DNA of 64,000 nucleotides from Toxorhynchites rutilus septentrionalis (taxonomy: Eukaryota; Arthropoda; Insecta; Diptera; Culicidae), in assembly GCF_029784135.1 (NCBI RefSeq), contig NC_073745.1:166681649-166745648 (forward strand), written 5' to 3'. The notes beneath the pieces are model-generated. The model saw only the letters and a list, made by a program, of their open reading frames with translations, did not search any database and had not been told where the DNA came from. This document shows, one piece after another, positions 10,910 to 22,206 of this stretch. The position numbers and the translations under genes were made by a program. Within the stretch, counting starts at the first letter, position 1. Every line of letters starts with the position of its first letter.

Positions 10910-13900
10910 TTTCAACTGATTTCTACTCCACCAATCTCCAATTTATCCTCCACACCTCAGCCCACTTCCCCCCTTCCAATCTTAACATTCAATCCCCCAC
11001 CTAATCATACACCATCGTCTCGAGACCCTATCCCTAATCGCAAACTTTCCATTCAATGGAACTTGCGTGGGCTTTACAGTTCAATGAACGAAATAAAATT
11101 AATGTTAGCGGAAGAGAAACATCTCCCACTAACCCTAGCTTTCCAAGAAACTAAAGTACCGACTGGTACAAACATGAATAGTGCCCTAGGAGGCAAATTC
11201 AAATGGTATTTTTGTGACGGACTATCTTCACAACAAGGAGGAACATGCCTCGCTGTCCTAAGTCACCTTTCTCATACTGTGATCCCCATAACATCACCAC
11301 TACAAATATGTGCAGTCCAACTCAAGGGACCTTTCCAGGTAACCCTTGCTTCAATATACATATCCCTTCAGCACAATATCAATGATTTTGAAGTTGATTT
11401 GGTAAATGCTTTCAAACAATTACCACACCCATTTATTATCATGGGTGACTTCAACGCACACCATACTTCCTGGGGAGGAAAAAAATGTGACGCAAGAGGT
11501 CATACGATTCTTAGAATCATCCAAAAACTGAACCTCATTATCATCAACGATCATCAACATACCAGACTCGATCCACGTTTTGGATCAACGTCTGCCCTCG
11601 ATCTCACGATCGCATCTTGGGAACTGGCACCCAGACTAAATTGGTTTGTTGACAATGACCTCAGAGGAAGTGATCACTTCCCAATTCACATCAGAACATC
11701 AACAAGGAATCCCAATATTACACTTCGCAGAAAATGGAAATACCAATCAGCCAACTGGGAAGGCTTCGAATCTACAATTGACAGCTTACTTCAAGCACAC
11801 ATAAGCTACTCTGTTGATGACTTTACTCAAGCCATTCTCTCCGCTGCAGAAGTAAATATCTACAGAACAAGTGGGAACCCCGGTCGTAAGGCTGTCCCCT
11901 GGTGGAATAATGAAGTAGCACTTGCCATCAAAAAAAGAAGAAAACTGCTTCGTCTTCTCAGACGTCTTCCAGATGGAAACAACAGCAAAAGGATTGCTTT
12001 ATCCAATTTTCAGGAAGCTAGAGCTAATGCCAGAAAAGCAATAGCCGAAGCAAAAACCCAAAGCTGGACTGAATTTCTTGATGAATTTAATCCTTCAACA
12101 TCTTCAAAAGAACTATGGAACAAGGTCAACGCTCTCAGTGGCAAGAAAGCTTCTAACTGCTATTCCATTGAGATCAACGGTATTACTACTGAAGACCCTG
12201 GTACCATAGCCGAACATCTGGCAGATCATTTCGCCAAATCTTCATCCACTTCGAATTACACCAATGCCTTTAAGAATATCAAAGCCAAAGCAGAACTAGA
12301 AGTGTTTCCCTCTGCTACAGGTCAACAGCACGAATACAACAAACCTTTCTCCATGGACGAGCTGCTCTGGGCCCTTAAAAGGTCCAAAGGTAAGTCAGCC
12401 GGCCCAGATAATATCGAATACCCGATGATAAGACACCTGCCCCACCATGCGAAAACCCTGCTTTTGCAGATTTTCAACGAGTGCTGGACAAACAGATACT
12501 TTCCAGATTCATGGAAAGCTGGCATGGTAATCCCGATCCCCAAAGCAAAAGAGGACAAACGTGATGTGAATAGCTATCGCCCTATCACGCTCCTCAGCTG
12601 CTTAGGGAAACTTTTTGAAAGGATGATTAACCGAAGACTGATAACAACCCTCGAAGAACAACAACTACTAGACCCCAGACAACATGCTTACCGTCGAGGA
12701 AAAGGCACAAGTACATATTTCTGCCATCTCAACCAATTTCTTCATGACTCCACACAGAAGAGACAACACAATGAACTTGCTTTGCTTGATCTTTCCAAAG
12801 CATTCGATACCACCTGGAAGCATAATATCATAGATCAACTCCACCAATGGGGATTCGAAGGTTACCTCTTCGAAATCATTCAAAGTTTCCTCCTCAACCG
12901 AAGTTTTCAAGTTTTCTTCGGAGGGTCAATATCTGAAAGCCGAGTTCAAGAAAACGGAGTACCACAGGGCTCTGTTCTTTCGGCAACTCTCTTCCTAATA
13001 GCAATGCAATCAGTTTTCGATGTTATTCCACCAAACATCGAAATACTGGCATATGCTGACGATATACTGCTTATGGCCCGAGCATCATTCACTGAACTTG
13101 CACGCAGAAGACTCCAGATAGGAATCTCTGCTATCAGCAGCTGGGCAGATTCAATTGGTTTCAAAATTTCAGCACAAAAATCCAATATACTTCATTGCTG
13201 CAGTCTAAAAGGTCACAAGAAAAAATTCAAACCATGCAAAATTAATGGTGCACTTGTGAAACGAGTTAAATCAGCTCGAATTCTAGGTGTTACAATAGAT
13301 AAAAATCTTTCATTCACAGACCACATCAAAAAGACAAAAGCAGATATCAAAAGCCGTATCCGGTTAACGATGGTAATAAGTGGTCGCAGCCGCTTAAGCG
13401 CGCGTAAAACCATTTATAAAATCGGTAGAAGTATCGTCTTCACAAAAATGCTATACGGGATTGAACTCTTCAGCAGTGCATCCTGGAAATCAATTGATCA
13501 TTTAAAACCTTGCTACCATAGCGTAATCAGATATGCCTCAGGAGCCTGTAAGTCCAGCCCAATAAAAGCTTTGCTTGTGGAGGCTGGCCAAGTTCCCTTC
13601 GAAATGTTCATCACCAGAGCCTTGGCCAATCGAGCCATCCGAATCTCACAGAAATATCCAAATCTCACATCAACCACCACGAGAGCTAGCAAATGGCTTC
13701 AAGACATTTGCAATATCACTCTCCCGGGAGCCGCTCCTCTAACTAGAGAAGGCCCTCGACCATGGTACGACCAAGGACCAAAATTTGACTGGGCTATTAA
13801 AAACTCTGTTAGAGCTGGTGAAGCCAACAGTATAGTCACAGCTATCTTCAACAATCACATACATAAACAGTTCCCCTTCCATCGCAAAATCTTCACAGAT

Positions 13901-14656
13901 GGATCTGTTGATGGTGATAAAGTAGGATTTGGAATATTTTCCGACAATGCTCAGATAAAATTCCAATTACCATCCATTTGTTCAATTTTCTCAGCAGAAA
14001 CAGCTGCCCTCCTCGTTGCGATATCACTATGTGATGATAACACGAAAACGGTGATTTTCTCCGATTCCTACAGCTCCCTGCTTGCACTCCAGAGTGGCGA
14101 AAATAAGCACCCCTGGACCCAAAGCATTGAAGCTGGAATCAAGGGAAAGGACATCGTTTTCTGTTGGATCCCGGGACATTGCGGAATTCAAGGAAATGAA
14201 TTAGCTGATCGTCTTGCCAAAGAGGGAAGAAATTCTGAACTATGGACTGATATCCCCCCGTCCGAAGACATCATCAGATGGGTTGATAACAACCTACGAT
14301 CGTGTTGGGATATAAATTGGAACACCTCTAATGACTTCTTTCTAAGAAAGATAAAGAATACCACCCATCCTTGGGTGGACAGTACTAAGCGCCCCATTCA
14401 AGTATGCCTGACACGCTTGCGTATCGGGCATACTCTCTTAACACATAATTTCTTGATCGCAAATCAACCGCGCTGCACATGGTGCAATGTAAGGCTCACA
14501 GTAGAGCATTTGTTAATCAATTGCCCAGTTTTTAACATCTCTAGAACAAAATTTCAGGTTGGAGACAGCATCAGAACTGCATTAGCAAGAGACGACATCG
14601 AAGAGGACCGGACCATAAAATTCTTAAAGGATACAGGTTTACTCGACAAAATTTAA
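10910..14656 (+). CDS. Non-LTR retrotransposon ORF2: endonuclease, reverse transcriptase, RNase H
   Basis: The frame is open directly after the ORF1 stop. The conserved domain starts near SIQWNLRGLY at about 11048, upstream of the first ATG (11084, MNEIKL). Domains in order: apurinic-type endonuclease (LAFQETKVP, GDFNAHHTSW, GSDHFPIH); reverse transcriptase (YRPITLLSCLGK, LDLSKAFDTTW, PQGSVLSATLF, and YADD at about 13056); RNase H (FTDGSVDGDKVGFGIF, FSAETAAL, FSDSYSSLLAL, WIPGHCGIQGNELADRLA); and a C-terminal CTWC...VEHLLINC zinc motif. RNase H plus YADD points to the I/R1/Outcast assemblage rather than Jockey or CR1. No internal stop or frameshift is seen, so it is coding-intact apart from the start question. 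Confidence 0.88.
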   Translation, partial: FQLISTPPISNLSSTPQPTSPLPILTFNPPPNHTPSSRDPIPNRKLSIQWNLRGLYSSMNEIKLMLAEEKHLPLTLAFQETKVPTGTNMNSALGGKFKWYFCDGLSSQQGGTCLAVLSHLSHTVIPITSPLQICAVQLKGPFQVTLASIYISLQHNINDFEVDLVNAFKQLPHPFIIMGDFNAHHTSWGGKKCDARGHTILRIIQKLNLIIINDHQHTRLDPRFGSTSALDLTIASWELAPRLNWFVDNDLRGSDHFPIHIRTSTRNPNITLRRKWKYQSANWEGFESTIDSLLQAHISYSVDDFTQAILSAAEVNIYRTSGNPGRKAVPWWNNEVALAIKKRRKLLRLLRRLPDGNNSKRIALSNFQEARANARKAIAEAKTQSWTEFLDEFNPSTSSKELWNKVNALSGKKASNCYSIEINGITTEDPGTIAEHLADHFAKSSSTSNYTNAFKNIKAKAELEVFPSATGQQHEYNKPFSMDELLWALKRSKGKSAGPDNIEYPMIRHLPHHAKTLLLQIFNECWTNRYFPDSWKAGMVIPIPKAKEDKRDVNSYRPITLLSCLGKLFERMINRRLITTLEEQQLLDPRQHAYRRGKGTSTYFCHLNQFLHDSTQKRQHNELALLDLSKAFDTTWKHNIIDQLHQWGFEGYLFEIIQSFLLNRSFQVFFGGSISESRVQENGVPQGSVLSATLFLIAMQSVFDVIPPNIEILAYADDILLMARASFTELARRRLQIGISAISSWADSIGFKISAQKSNILHCCSLKGHKKKFKPCKINGALVKRVKSARILGVTIDKNLSFTDHIKKTKADIKSRIRLTMVISGRSRLSARKTIYKIGRSIVFTKMLYGIELFSSASWKSIDHLKPCYHSVIRYASGACKSSPIKALLVEAGQVPFEMFITRALANRAIRISQKYPNLTSTTTRASKWLQDICNITLPGAAPLTREGPRPWYDQGPKFDWAIKNSVRAGEANSIVTAIFNNHIHKQFPFHRKIFTDGSVDGDKVGFGIFSDNAQIKFQLPSICSIFSAETAALLVAISLCDDNTKTVIFSDSYSSLLALQSGENKHPWTQSIEAGIKGKDIVFCWIPGHCGIQGNELADRLAKEGRNSELWTDIPPSEDIIRWVDNNLRSCWDINWNTSNDFFLRKIKNTTHPWVDSTKRPIQVCLTRLRIGHTLLTHNFLIANQPRCTWCNVRLTVEHLLINCPVFNISRTKFQVGDSIRTALARDDIEEDRTIKFLKDTGLLDKI

Positions 14657-14990
14657 TAATATAATATCGAAATGAATACACATTAAAAGTATTTTCCTTT
14701 TATGTTCTTTTATTTTCAGCAAAAGATGAGCAGGTTTTTACGCCCATTTTAGAAGCAAGCTCTTCAAGCACACTAAAATGGGCTTTTTCCCTGCTCCAAT
14801 TGTTTGGTTGTGTTTTTGGCCCCAGAGCCGTGTAGGGTGCGGCGATACGACATACGTCCATAGCGGTTACTAAGACTGAGTCGAGCGAGAATAACGAATT
14901 TTGCAATAGTTTTTCTTAGTTTTCCTTTAGTTAAATTTCCCGCCCTCAAGGGCAAGAGACGAATGAACTCTCAGAGTTTAAAGTCTCTCT
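14657..14990 (+). other. 3' UTR of the non-LTR element, with hairpin
   Basis: Untranslated tail with a strong stem-loop. gagcagg (14728-14734) and gcccatttta (14742-14751) pair with taaaatgggc (14774-14783) and cctgctc (14790-14796). Such 3' structures are often read by the element's own reverse transcriptase. The exact 3' end before the H3 repeat (cttccttccttcc) is not determined. Confidence 0.5.
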
Positions 14991-15059
14991 AATTCAATAC
15001 CTTCCTTCCTTCCTGCTTTCGTTCATTTCTTACTCTACTCTCGCACCGTGAGGACTCGA

Positions 15060-15463
15060 GCTCGTTAGTCTTTCGCAGACAGCTCGTTAGTCATTCGGTG
15101 GTAAGGCACACGAAGTCAGCTCGGATAAGCGCACCAGTAGCAGGATAGGTGGAGAAGCCACATCGCTATCGACCGGGAACTTCGCATGAAATTCGTCGCT
15201 ATCAGATATCGACCGAATTGCTGATCCGCAAGCTACCTTTGCAGCATTTGGTTCGTGGAATTGCTCAGGACTTCAAAACTGACTTGCGCTTCCAAAGTTC
15301 CGCGGTTATGACGCTGCAGGAGGCTTATTCGAAGATACCAATTTGTGTGCTATCCATGCAAAACGCGTCACATCATGCCCAAGGACATCCAGCTGGCCCA
15401 TCGTATCCGAGGAGAGCGTGCTATATTAGCTTAGCATAGAATCAACGGCCCTTTTCAGGGCTC
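15060..15463 (+). pseudogene. Histone H3 pseudogene 3
   Basis: Plus-strand copy of the H3 unit: [36 protein letters not shown] and [14 protein letters not shown], followed by the same frameshifting deletion as the other two copies. The 3' stem-loop is at 15447-15463 (ggcccttttcagggctc). Upstream, tcgttagtctttcg and gtaaggcacacgaag are remnants of the H3 N-terminus. It lies in inverted orientation to pseudogene 2, and the non-LTR element lies between them. Confidence 0.85.
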
Positions 15464-16837
15464 CAAATTTGATGGATTAGAGTACAGAAAAGTTTTTTAC
15501 AGGCCGAACTGATAGGAGCATTTAGCGAAAATCGTGGTTTCGATAATAATTCGTTACCGATAGGTGCCATGGATATAGATTTCCTTATGAAGAATATGAA
15601 ATACATGACATGATGTAGTGAATATATCCGAAGAAATCACTTTGGTGAAACTGCATTATAAAATTATTTGTGTACGAATGCCGCAATCGATAGTCGACTC
15701 TAATTTGCGCTGGGTAATTTCCTCGGAGGACTCGATTCCTCCTTTGAGCATTAATAATGTCTTGAATGAATCACATTATTTGAATGATAGAATGAAGAAG
15801 TTTTCTGCCAATTTCCTTCAACCTCCAAACGTATCTTTCTCCCGTTTGTCGTTTTCGCGTTCGCTAATCCTTTCTCACAACACCCATTTCTAGTTTGAGA
15901 AATTGTTGAGTAAACATTGTTTGCCAGTGCGCGTAGAGCGGGAATTCCTAAAGATTCATTGCACCTCTAATAAATTGCCGAAAGACGTGGTCTTACGTTG
16001 ATTGCACTTGATTGAAAAAATCCAAAACGAAATGTATTTGGTCGCAGCATTATATGAGTAGAAAGCAAATAATCGCACGAAAATGACTTGATTTTCGCGA
16101 TGTGAAACATTTTCCGTTTTTCATGTTATGCATCCAATATTGGATACGAAAATTTCCACTGATGGGGAAAAAATATTCAGAAGCTTTCCTGTTAATTGCG
16201 ATTGATTGAAAAATAACGAAACCAAATGTATTTGGTTGCAGTGTTATATGGATAGAAAACATTAAAATAAACTATTTCGCATGAATGTATTTTTCAATTC
16301 CCAGGGGAACTGGCAGATTATTTTTCAGCAACGATGATAGCAACGAGAATTCCGCGCGTGTATGTGTGTGTGTGTGGCGGCTGCTCCGATGTTTCAAGCG
16401 GAACCGTGGCATCACTCTCCTCCTGATGGATTCCCTTTTGGCCTTGGGTGCACAAACAGGCTCTTGGTGACACCGTTCATCAGCGTTTTCATGATAAACG
16501 AAATTAGCTTCACAACAACAGCGACAACATGCTCCAATCGCTGTTCAATCATAACTGAGTGGGTTTACGAGCGGCGCTCGCTAATATACCGATTTTTGAT
16601 TTCAATAGCCTGTTTTGAATGCAATTTTAAGACTATTGAAACAAGTTTTTGGATGAAAAAGTAACAAGTATATGACGCGTAGACATTTTATCTTTCAAAT
16701 GAAGTGTTTATCATACCATTTCGTTCAGTTGTTTAAGAGCTATTAATGCTCAAAATCTCGGTCTCCAGCGTAACGCTTTCGTTCTCGAAACTTTGGTTTT
16801 ACACCCCGGTATAGAAATGAAAGACGTAGTTCTACGT
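15464..16837. repeat. Mosaic repeat region (partly mirrored from 5.7-8.0 kb)
   Basis: 15465-15650 mirrors 7850-8031. 16130-16345 directly repeats 5995-6110 and 6262-6470 (ggggaactggcagattat). 16600-16735 directly repeats 7595-7730. 16752-16800 mirrors 5830-5870. A GTGTGT tract lies near 16360. No gene seen. Confidence 0.55.
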
Positions 16838-17012
16838 CAAAAAATTTCATGTAAATTTTAGCAAATATAAACTGATTCGGGCCGACTAATATGATAGAGA
16901 ATAGTTTGCCTCATACAAACTAATGCCGTATCCAGATGTCGATACCTAATCGTCGTCATCGTGAATAGGTAACAGCGTTACGGTCGTTGTTAGGTCGATG
17001 TTTTTTTCGTCG
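16838..17012. repeat. K-family fragment
   Basis: Matches inner-unit sequence at 32790-32945 (aactgattcgggccgactaa through ggtcgatgtttttttcgtcg). A second small piece of the same block recurs at 17351-17420. Confidence 0.65.
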
Positions 17013-17566
17013 ATTGGATTGTGGGTGATTCCAGGGGTACGACTAAAACGTCAAATCCCTCATATTGCCAGTGTACCCAATATTGCTGCGGTTCACTGAC
17101 ATTTTGGTTCTATCAATTACTGTTGTTTACATCTCGGTCCGGTTATATAGTCGAATAGTGGCTAACTTTAAACTCCATGTTAAATGTGAACACCTCCATG
17201 TGAAACCGAAATATGAAAATCGCTCATGCAGCTAGAATAAAGCAGCGCATTTTTCGATTTCAATCCTCGTAAATGATATGTTGATAAACAAATGACGCCA
17301 TATTGATTTTGATTTTGGGTAGCCTATATTCAATTTATGTCTAACCCCTGGGTGATTCGGGCCGACAGCGTTACGGTCGTTGTTAGGTCGATGTTTTTTT
17401 CGTCGATTGGATTGTGGGTACCATCTTTACAGTGAATCACATTTATCCAAAATGAAGCATATCTTTACATTTGGCATCTCTGGTTAGAAAACAACACTTG
17501 TATAATATTGTCAACAAAGTTCATAAAAAATTGTTGTGAAATCATAGTCAGTGGGAAGAAGTTCAT

Positions 17567-18052
17567 ATGTTGCCGGTAACTTTTTATAAAACTCTAGCTG
17601 CTAGAAATTGTTCATGGTAAGCTCGTAAATGCTATCGCTATTATCGGCTATTTAACTATTGTTCTTGTTCTAGCTTCCGAAATGCGTTCTATTTTCGCAA
17701 GCAATTCTCATCTGCGGTGGAAAATAAACGTTTGAATCTAAGCGACACATGTATAAAACAACTAAAAAAGATCTGCGACGGTCGGAATTTCATCCGGGTT
17801 ACGGTCGAAGGTGGAGGATGCTCTGGATTTCAATACAAATTCGATTTAGACGACAAATTGGAGGCAAATGATTTAGTTTTCGGTGAAAATCATGCAAAAG
17901 TCGTCATCGATCAAGAATCGATTGAATATGTAAACGGGTCCACTGTTGATTTCCACACAGAACTGATACGGTCAGGATTTCGGATAATTGATAACCCTAA
18001 AGCGGAACAAGGTTGTTCATGTGGAGCCTCATTTTCCATCAAAATTAATTGA
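17567..18052 (+). CDS. ISCA2: Mitochondrial iron-sulfur cluster assembly 2 (ISCA2)
   Basis: Two exons, 17567-17616 and 17674-18052, joined across a 57-bp GT-AG intron, give 142 aa. The frame after the intron has no ATG of its own before the conserved domain, which supports this model. The first ~31 residues (MLPVTFYKTLAARN...) are basic and hydroxylated with no acidic residue, as expected of a mitochondrial presequence. The rest is an A-type Fe-S carrier domain with the three ligand cysteines at about 66 (GGGCSGF), 131 and 133 (GCSCGASF). ISCA2 acts with ISCA1 and IBA57 to build [4Fe-4S] clusters in the matrix. Its 3' end lies 107 bp from the convergent phosphatase-like gene. The reading frame is intact. 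Confidence 0.92.
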
Positions 18053-18159
18053 TTTTGATGGGAGAATGCTTCCGAAATAAAGAACTTAGTTGGATGTAGT
18101 AATAAAATGTATTTAAGTGTTTCTTACTGGAATCTGCGAACATATTAGAATATTTCGTA

Positions 18160-21100
18160 TCAAATATTTTCATACTTGCAAATAACAGAAAACGTTTCAC
18201 CACCAAGGCGTCTAGCTAACCATTCATTTTTAACAACTGCCAGTTTTAATGTTTCGCATGTAAATTTAGCGTTTAAGTTAGTGTGAAGGGCTCTTGCCAT
18301 TCCAACTATGATCAACAAATCACTTTCCCATATTGCGTCACTGAGATCTGTAAAGAAAGATGTCAGTCATATACGGAGTACTTTGTGTGCAGACAGACCT
18401 GGTGTTATAAGGCGAAAATCTAGACATGGGCCGTTTTGTTCATTACCAAAAATTTGCAGCATGCCGGTATTGTATGCGTAACTAATAATCTTACATTCCA
18501 TACAACATTGTTTTACCAAATGTTTTAGTTCCCCATACGTAATATCGTTCAACGCTGGTTTCGTGTTGGCACAAAGTAACACCTTTGTTTTTCTCTTGAG
18601 AAGCTCTCTTACGAGAGGTAGAATTCCTAGTACTATGTCTGTCCCTGAATTGTCTGTAAAAATTGTTGCACAAGTATGTGGTGGTCCCTAGAAAAACAAC
18701 AATTAGAACAAAAAAAAAACCTTTCAACAGAAACGCCGATTCAAATTCAATGAACTATATGATTCTCACCTGTATTCTTTGAAGCCATTCGTCTAAACAA
18801 TCGATTAACCAAGGACGTTTCTGAATGCGTTCCATAGCTTCATCTAATCCGAAGTTAGTATCACTCTCGAGTATCTGGGAAACCGCTTGTGCGCCCCAGT
18901 CGAACATATTCCCTGTTAGATTGGGATGTATATATTCATAATGTCAAGTCAATTTTAGTATGGTTAAATTAAAGGTTAAATATGATTATAGGCGACTGTT
19001 AGTTTTTGTAAAACAAATGAGGAAATTATTGAAACACGAATGTGCGCAATAGATATTCACAATCGACTCGTTGTGAATATATTCAGAGGAAGATTGATCT
19101 GCATCAAAGCATGGAGTTATTTTGAATTTTTTATTAAAACCTAGTAATAGCAAACCGCGGTCCATAACTTTTAATGGCACACTTGAACAGTCTGAACAGG
19201 CTATAGCATCTAAGTTTAACGATTATTTTGTCAATAGTGTTTCATTGATCAATCAGCCCGTTGAATAGGTCGATGAATCTGATGAAATAAAACAGCCGGT
19301 TAATAGTAGATGTACATTTGAATGTTTTCACCCAATTACATCAAACGAACTTAGAACTATTTGCTTTTCTTTAGGAAAAACGGCTAGAGTGGATAATACC
19401 AATACTAGAGTTATTCAAGATTGCTTTCATATCATCGGTCACATCTAGCAGGACCTTAATAATAAATCTTTGCTAACTGGGCTTGTGCCTAAGGTGTGGA
19501 AGGAATCTTTAAAAGTTCCAATTCAAAAGGATGCTGGAACGATTCAAGCCGAAGAGTTTCGTCCCATCAATATGTTGCAAACGCTACAGAAAATATTAGA
19601 ATTAGTCGTTAAAGGCCAGCTGCTGGAATATTTAAATTCCAATGCTTTGCTAATACCAGAACAATCGGGATATCGGGAAGGTCATTCCTTTGAAGCCGCA
19701 TTGATCTTGATATTAGCAAAATGGAAAGAGAAGCTAGAGTGCAAAGAGAATATCATTGCTGTTTTCTTGGATCTAAAACGCGCTTTTGAAACAATTTCTA
19801 GGCCCTTGTTGTTGAATACGATTAAGCGCTTTGGATTTACGAATACTGCATATAAATGGTTTAAAAGCTATTTAAATGACACAACTCAACAGACTATTTT
19901 TATTGATTTAATTTCCAATCCCCTAGAGAATAATCTAGGCATACCTCAGAGATGTGTATTAAGGCCTCTTTTATTTATTATGTATATCAATGACATGCGA
20001 AGAGTTTTACGATTTTGTGATATCAATCTTTTTGCAGATGATACTGTGTTATTCATTGCAGCTCATGATTTAGATCAGATCGTTTTACATTTGAATGGAG
20101 ATTTACATTCTTTAAGTATGTAGTTGAATTATAAGCAATTGAAATTGAACACAAGTAAAACTAAATATATGGTAATTTCGCGAAATCGTTTAAATGAAAA
20201 CGTCTCCATTGTAATTGATAATGTGACTATTGATCGAGTTCGGGACATTAAATATGCGTGATAATTGATGACAAACTCAAGTTCAACACTCACATTAACA
20301 AATCAATCATCTCCCCTCATTAGGTTTTTGCTCTTCCATTTCATTTTTAGCCATAGATACACAAATATCGAGATTACAGCGCTCGCGAAACAAAATAATG
20401 CGGTTGATACTAAAATGTAACAGATTCACTTCCTCATCTTTAATGTTGGACGCTCTGCAATGGCTATCCGTGAAGCAAAGAATTGTTTATTTAACTGTAG
20501 TGTTCATTTTTAAAGTAAATAACGGTTTGCTGCCTCGATATTTGTGTGAGCGAGTTGAAAGAGTAAGTGACTCTCATAGTTATAACACTAGAAACGCGAA
20601 TGAATTAAGAACACCCCATTTCTTGACATGTGCTCCACAAAATTCGTTGTATTCTAAAAGAATAAATTTGTTCAACTCGATGCCAAGACATATTAAATGT
20701 GCAAAAACACTTACAGAATTTGAGAGGCACTGTATTTCACATGTGAAAGCTGTGTTTTATTAATAACCGAACGAATTTTTTTCTAATTCTTATGACGAAA
20801 ATCTTTACTGACGAAGTTTTATACGAATGGATCATTTAATGTGGACAATTCTTTTGCGATTTGTTTTTAATATTTTTTAATGAATCTGACGAAGTTTTTC
20901 TGAACGGATTATATTATGTAGACTATTTCAATTTTTTGAAATATCATTTTTTTAAATTTGTATTGATCTCTATTATGTGTCATGATCTTGGTGATGATGA
21001 ACTATTTTTATTTTGTCGTTTTTGTAGTTGTATTAATTAAAAAAAGAAAGTAGTCTACAAAATTAAATTGAATGATATTAAATTGAAAGTTTTTTAAATG

Positions 21101-22206
21101 CTGGTCTAGAAATTTTTCGTAAAGGAAATTTTCTCGATTCCTCTGAATCAGGATATTCATAGTCAATCCAAAACAAGGCTGGGGGTTGGACTTGTGCTCT
21201 GGTGGACCACTTTGCTGCAAGGGGCTTGTCGGGACCGTATCAGCTCTGTGGTGGACATGACTGAACATTGACTCGTCTTTTGACATTGCAATTATTTGAA
21301 CATATATCTGTAAATGAAATCAGTTCGTTTTTTTATGTTTGCTAAACTGATTTCAATGTCGAGAAAAAATTTTTTTTAGATAACTCGTTTTGCTCAAAGC
21401 TCTGTAGGGGAGTCGGGACCATCATCATCATGTGCTCTATTGAAAACGTGAAAATAATTGTTCAAGCACTAACTTGGATATCTGTTCAAATTACCTAACC
21501 CGCAATCATCCAAAAATTTACAACTACTATTCGAGTCAGCCTTTACACCGTCTACAGCCTAAATTTGTATACATAATCAAAAAGATAGATCTGGCTCCGT
21601 TCCTTCGTTAATTGACAGGAACACAATGAAATAGATTTTGAATTAAAAACCACAAAGAACTCTACACGATTTATAACTAAACATATGTATAATAAAGCTA
21701 ATATTACCCGCCAGTACTCCTTTAATTATTTCCATCCATTTTGCGTTTGTATCTTTCAGAAGGTCTATCCGTTGCAACCGATATTTCAATCTCTTTAGGG
21801 ACGCTTCGTTCTCCAATCGTTTCTGTTCTTTCCAAGGATCATCAAATCCGTACAATCTGAGCGACGCTTCGTTGAGTTCCAACAGGTTCCTTATGGCCAG
21901 AGGATTCCTGTAGAAAAACATCCTGAAACAATAATCATACGTTGGGAAATCAACTTACGAATGAGAATTTTGCTGTTGCAGTATTTTGAGTTGGTTCACA
22001 AAATGTTCGCGAAACTGGGCAGCACGATTGAAAGCTGTCGGATCCGAGCCCTGACTTTTGGCAGCTTGTTGTTCGAATTTCAGCACTAGCCGGTTGAAAC
22101 ATTGGAACCAGTAATCCTTAGCCTCGGCATCCTGGCTTAGGTCAAGTGTATCAGGATTATAGCTTTGAAAGTCCTGGAGAAGATGAAAATGTTTAGAAGA
22201 AGCCAT
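18160..22206 (-). CDS. DUF89 metal-dependent phosphatase, 4'-phosphopantetheine phosphatase-like (PANK4 C-terminal type)
   Basis: Five exons on the minus strand: 22206-21959, 21922-21708, 18912-18770, 18687-18399 and 18347-18160. All junctions are GT-AG and in phase, for 1083 nt and 360 aa. It starts [18 protein letters not shown]. Helical N-terminal part: [44 protein letters not shown]. The catalytic region in exon 4 has [13 protein letters not shown], the DUF89 metal-binding Asp-Asn motif, then [22 protein letters not shown] and a C-terminal KYENI. Family members hydrolyse damaged or normal phosphopantetheine-type metabolites. Vertebrate PANK4 has this domain fused to a kinase fold, which is absent here, as in the short insect homologues. 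Intron 2 (2.8 kb) contains a non-LTR remnant in opposite orientation. The start ATG is the first in frame. Confidence 0.88.
19160..20763 (+). pseudogene. Decayed non-LTR reverse transcriptase (CR1/L2-like), intronic
   Basis: The longest open piece (19470-20123) has [49 protein letters not shown] and FADDTVLF, all non-LTR RT blocks. The [13 protein letters not shown] block departs from the usual GVPQGSVLGPLLF. Stops interrupt it upstream (near 19266 and 19447) and at 20121, and the C-terminal part continues at 20398-20763 ([30 protein letters not shown]). No endonuclease was found. It lies in intron 2 of the phosphatase-like gene, antisense to it, and is inactive. Confidence 0.8.
20764..21640. 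other. Intron 2 sequence, nothing further recognised
   Basis: AT-rich intronic DNA between the retrotransposon remnant and exon 2. A GC-richer patch around 21170-21290 has no protein-like frame. Confidence 0.4.

Noticed and set aside
6578..15463. Functional histone cluster
   Set aside because: All three H3 copies carry the same frameshift, and no H2A, H2B, H4 or H1 gene was seen.
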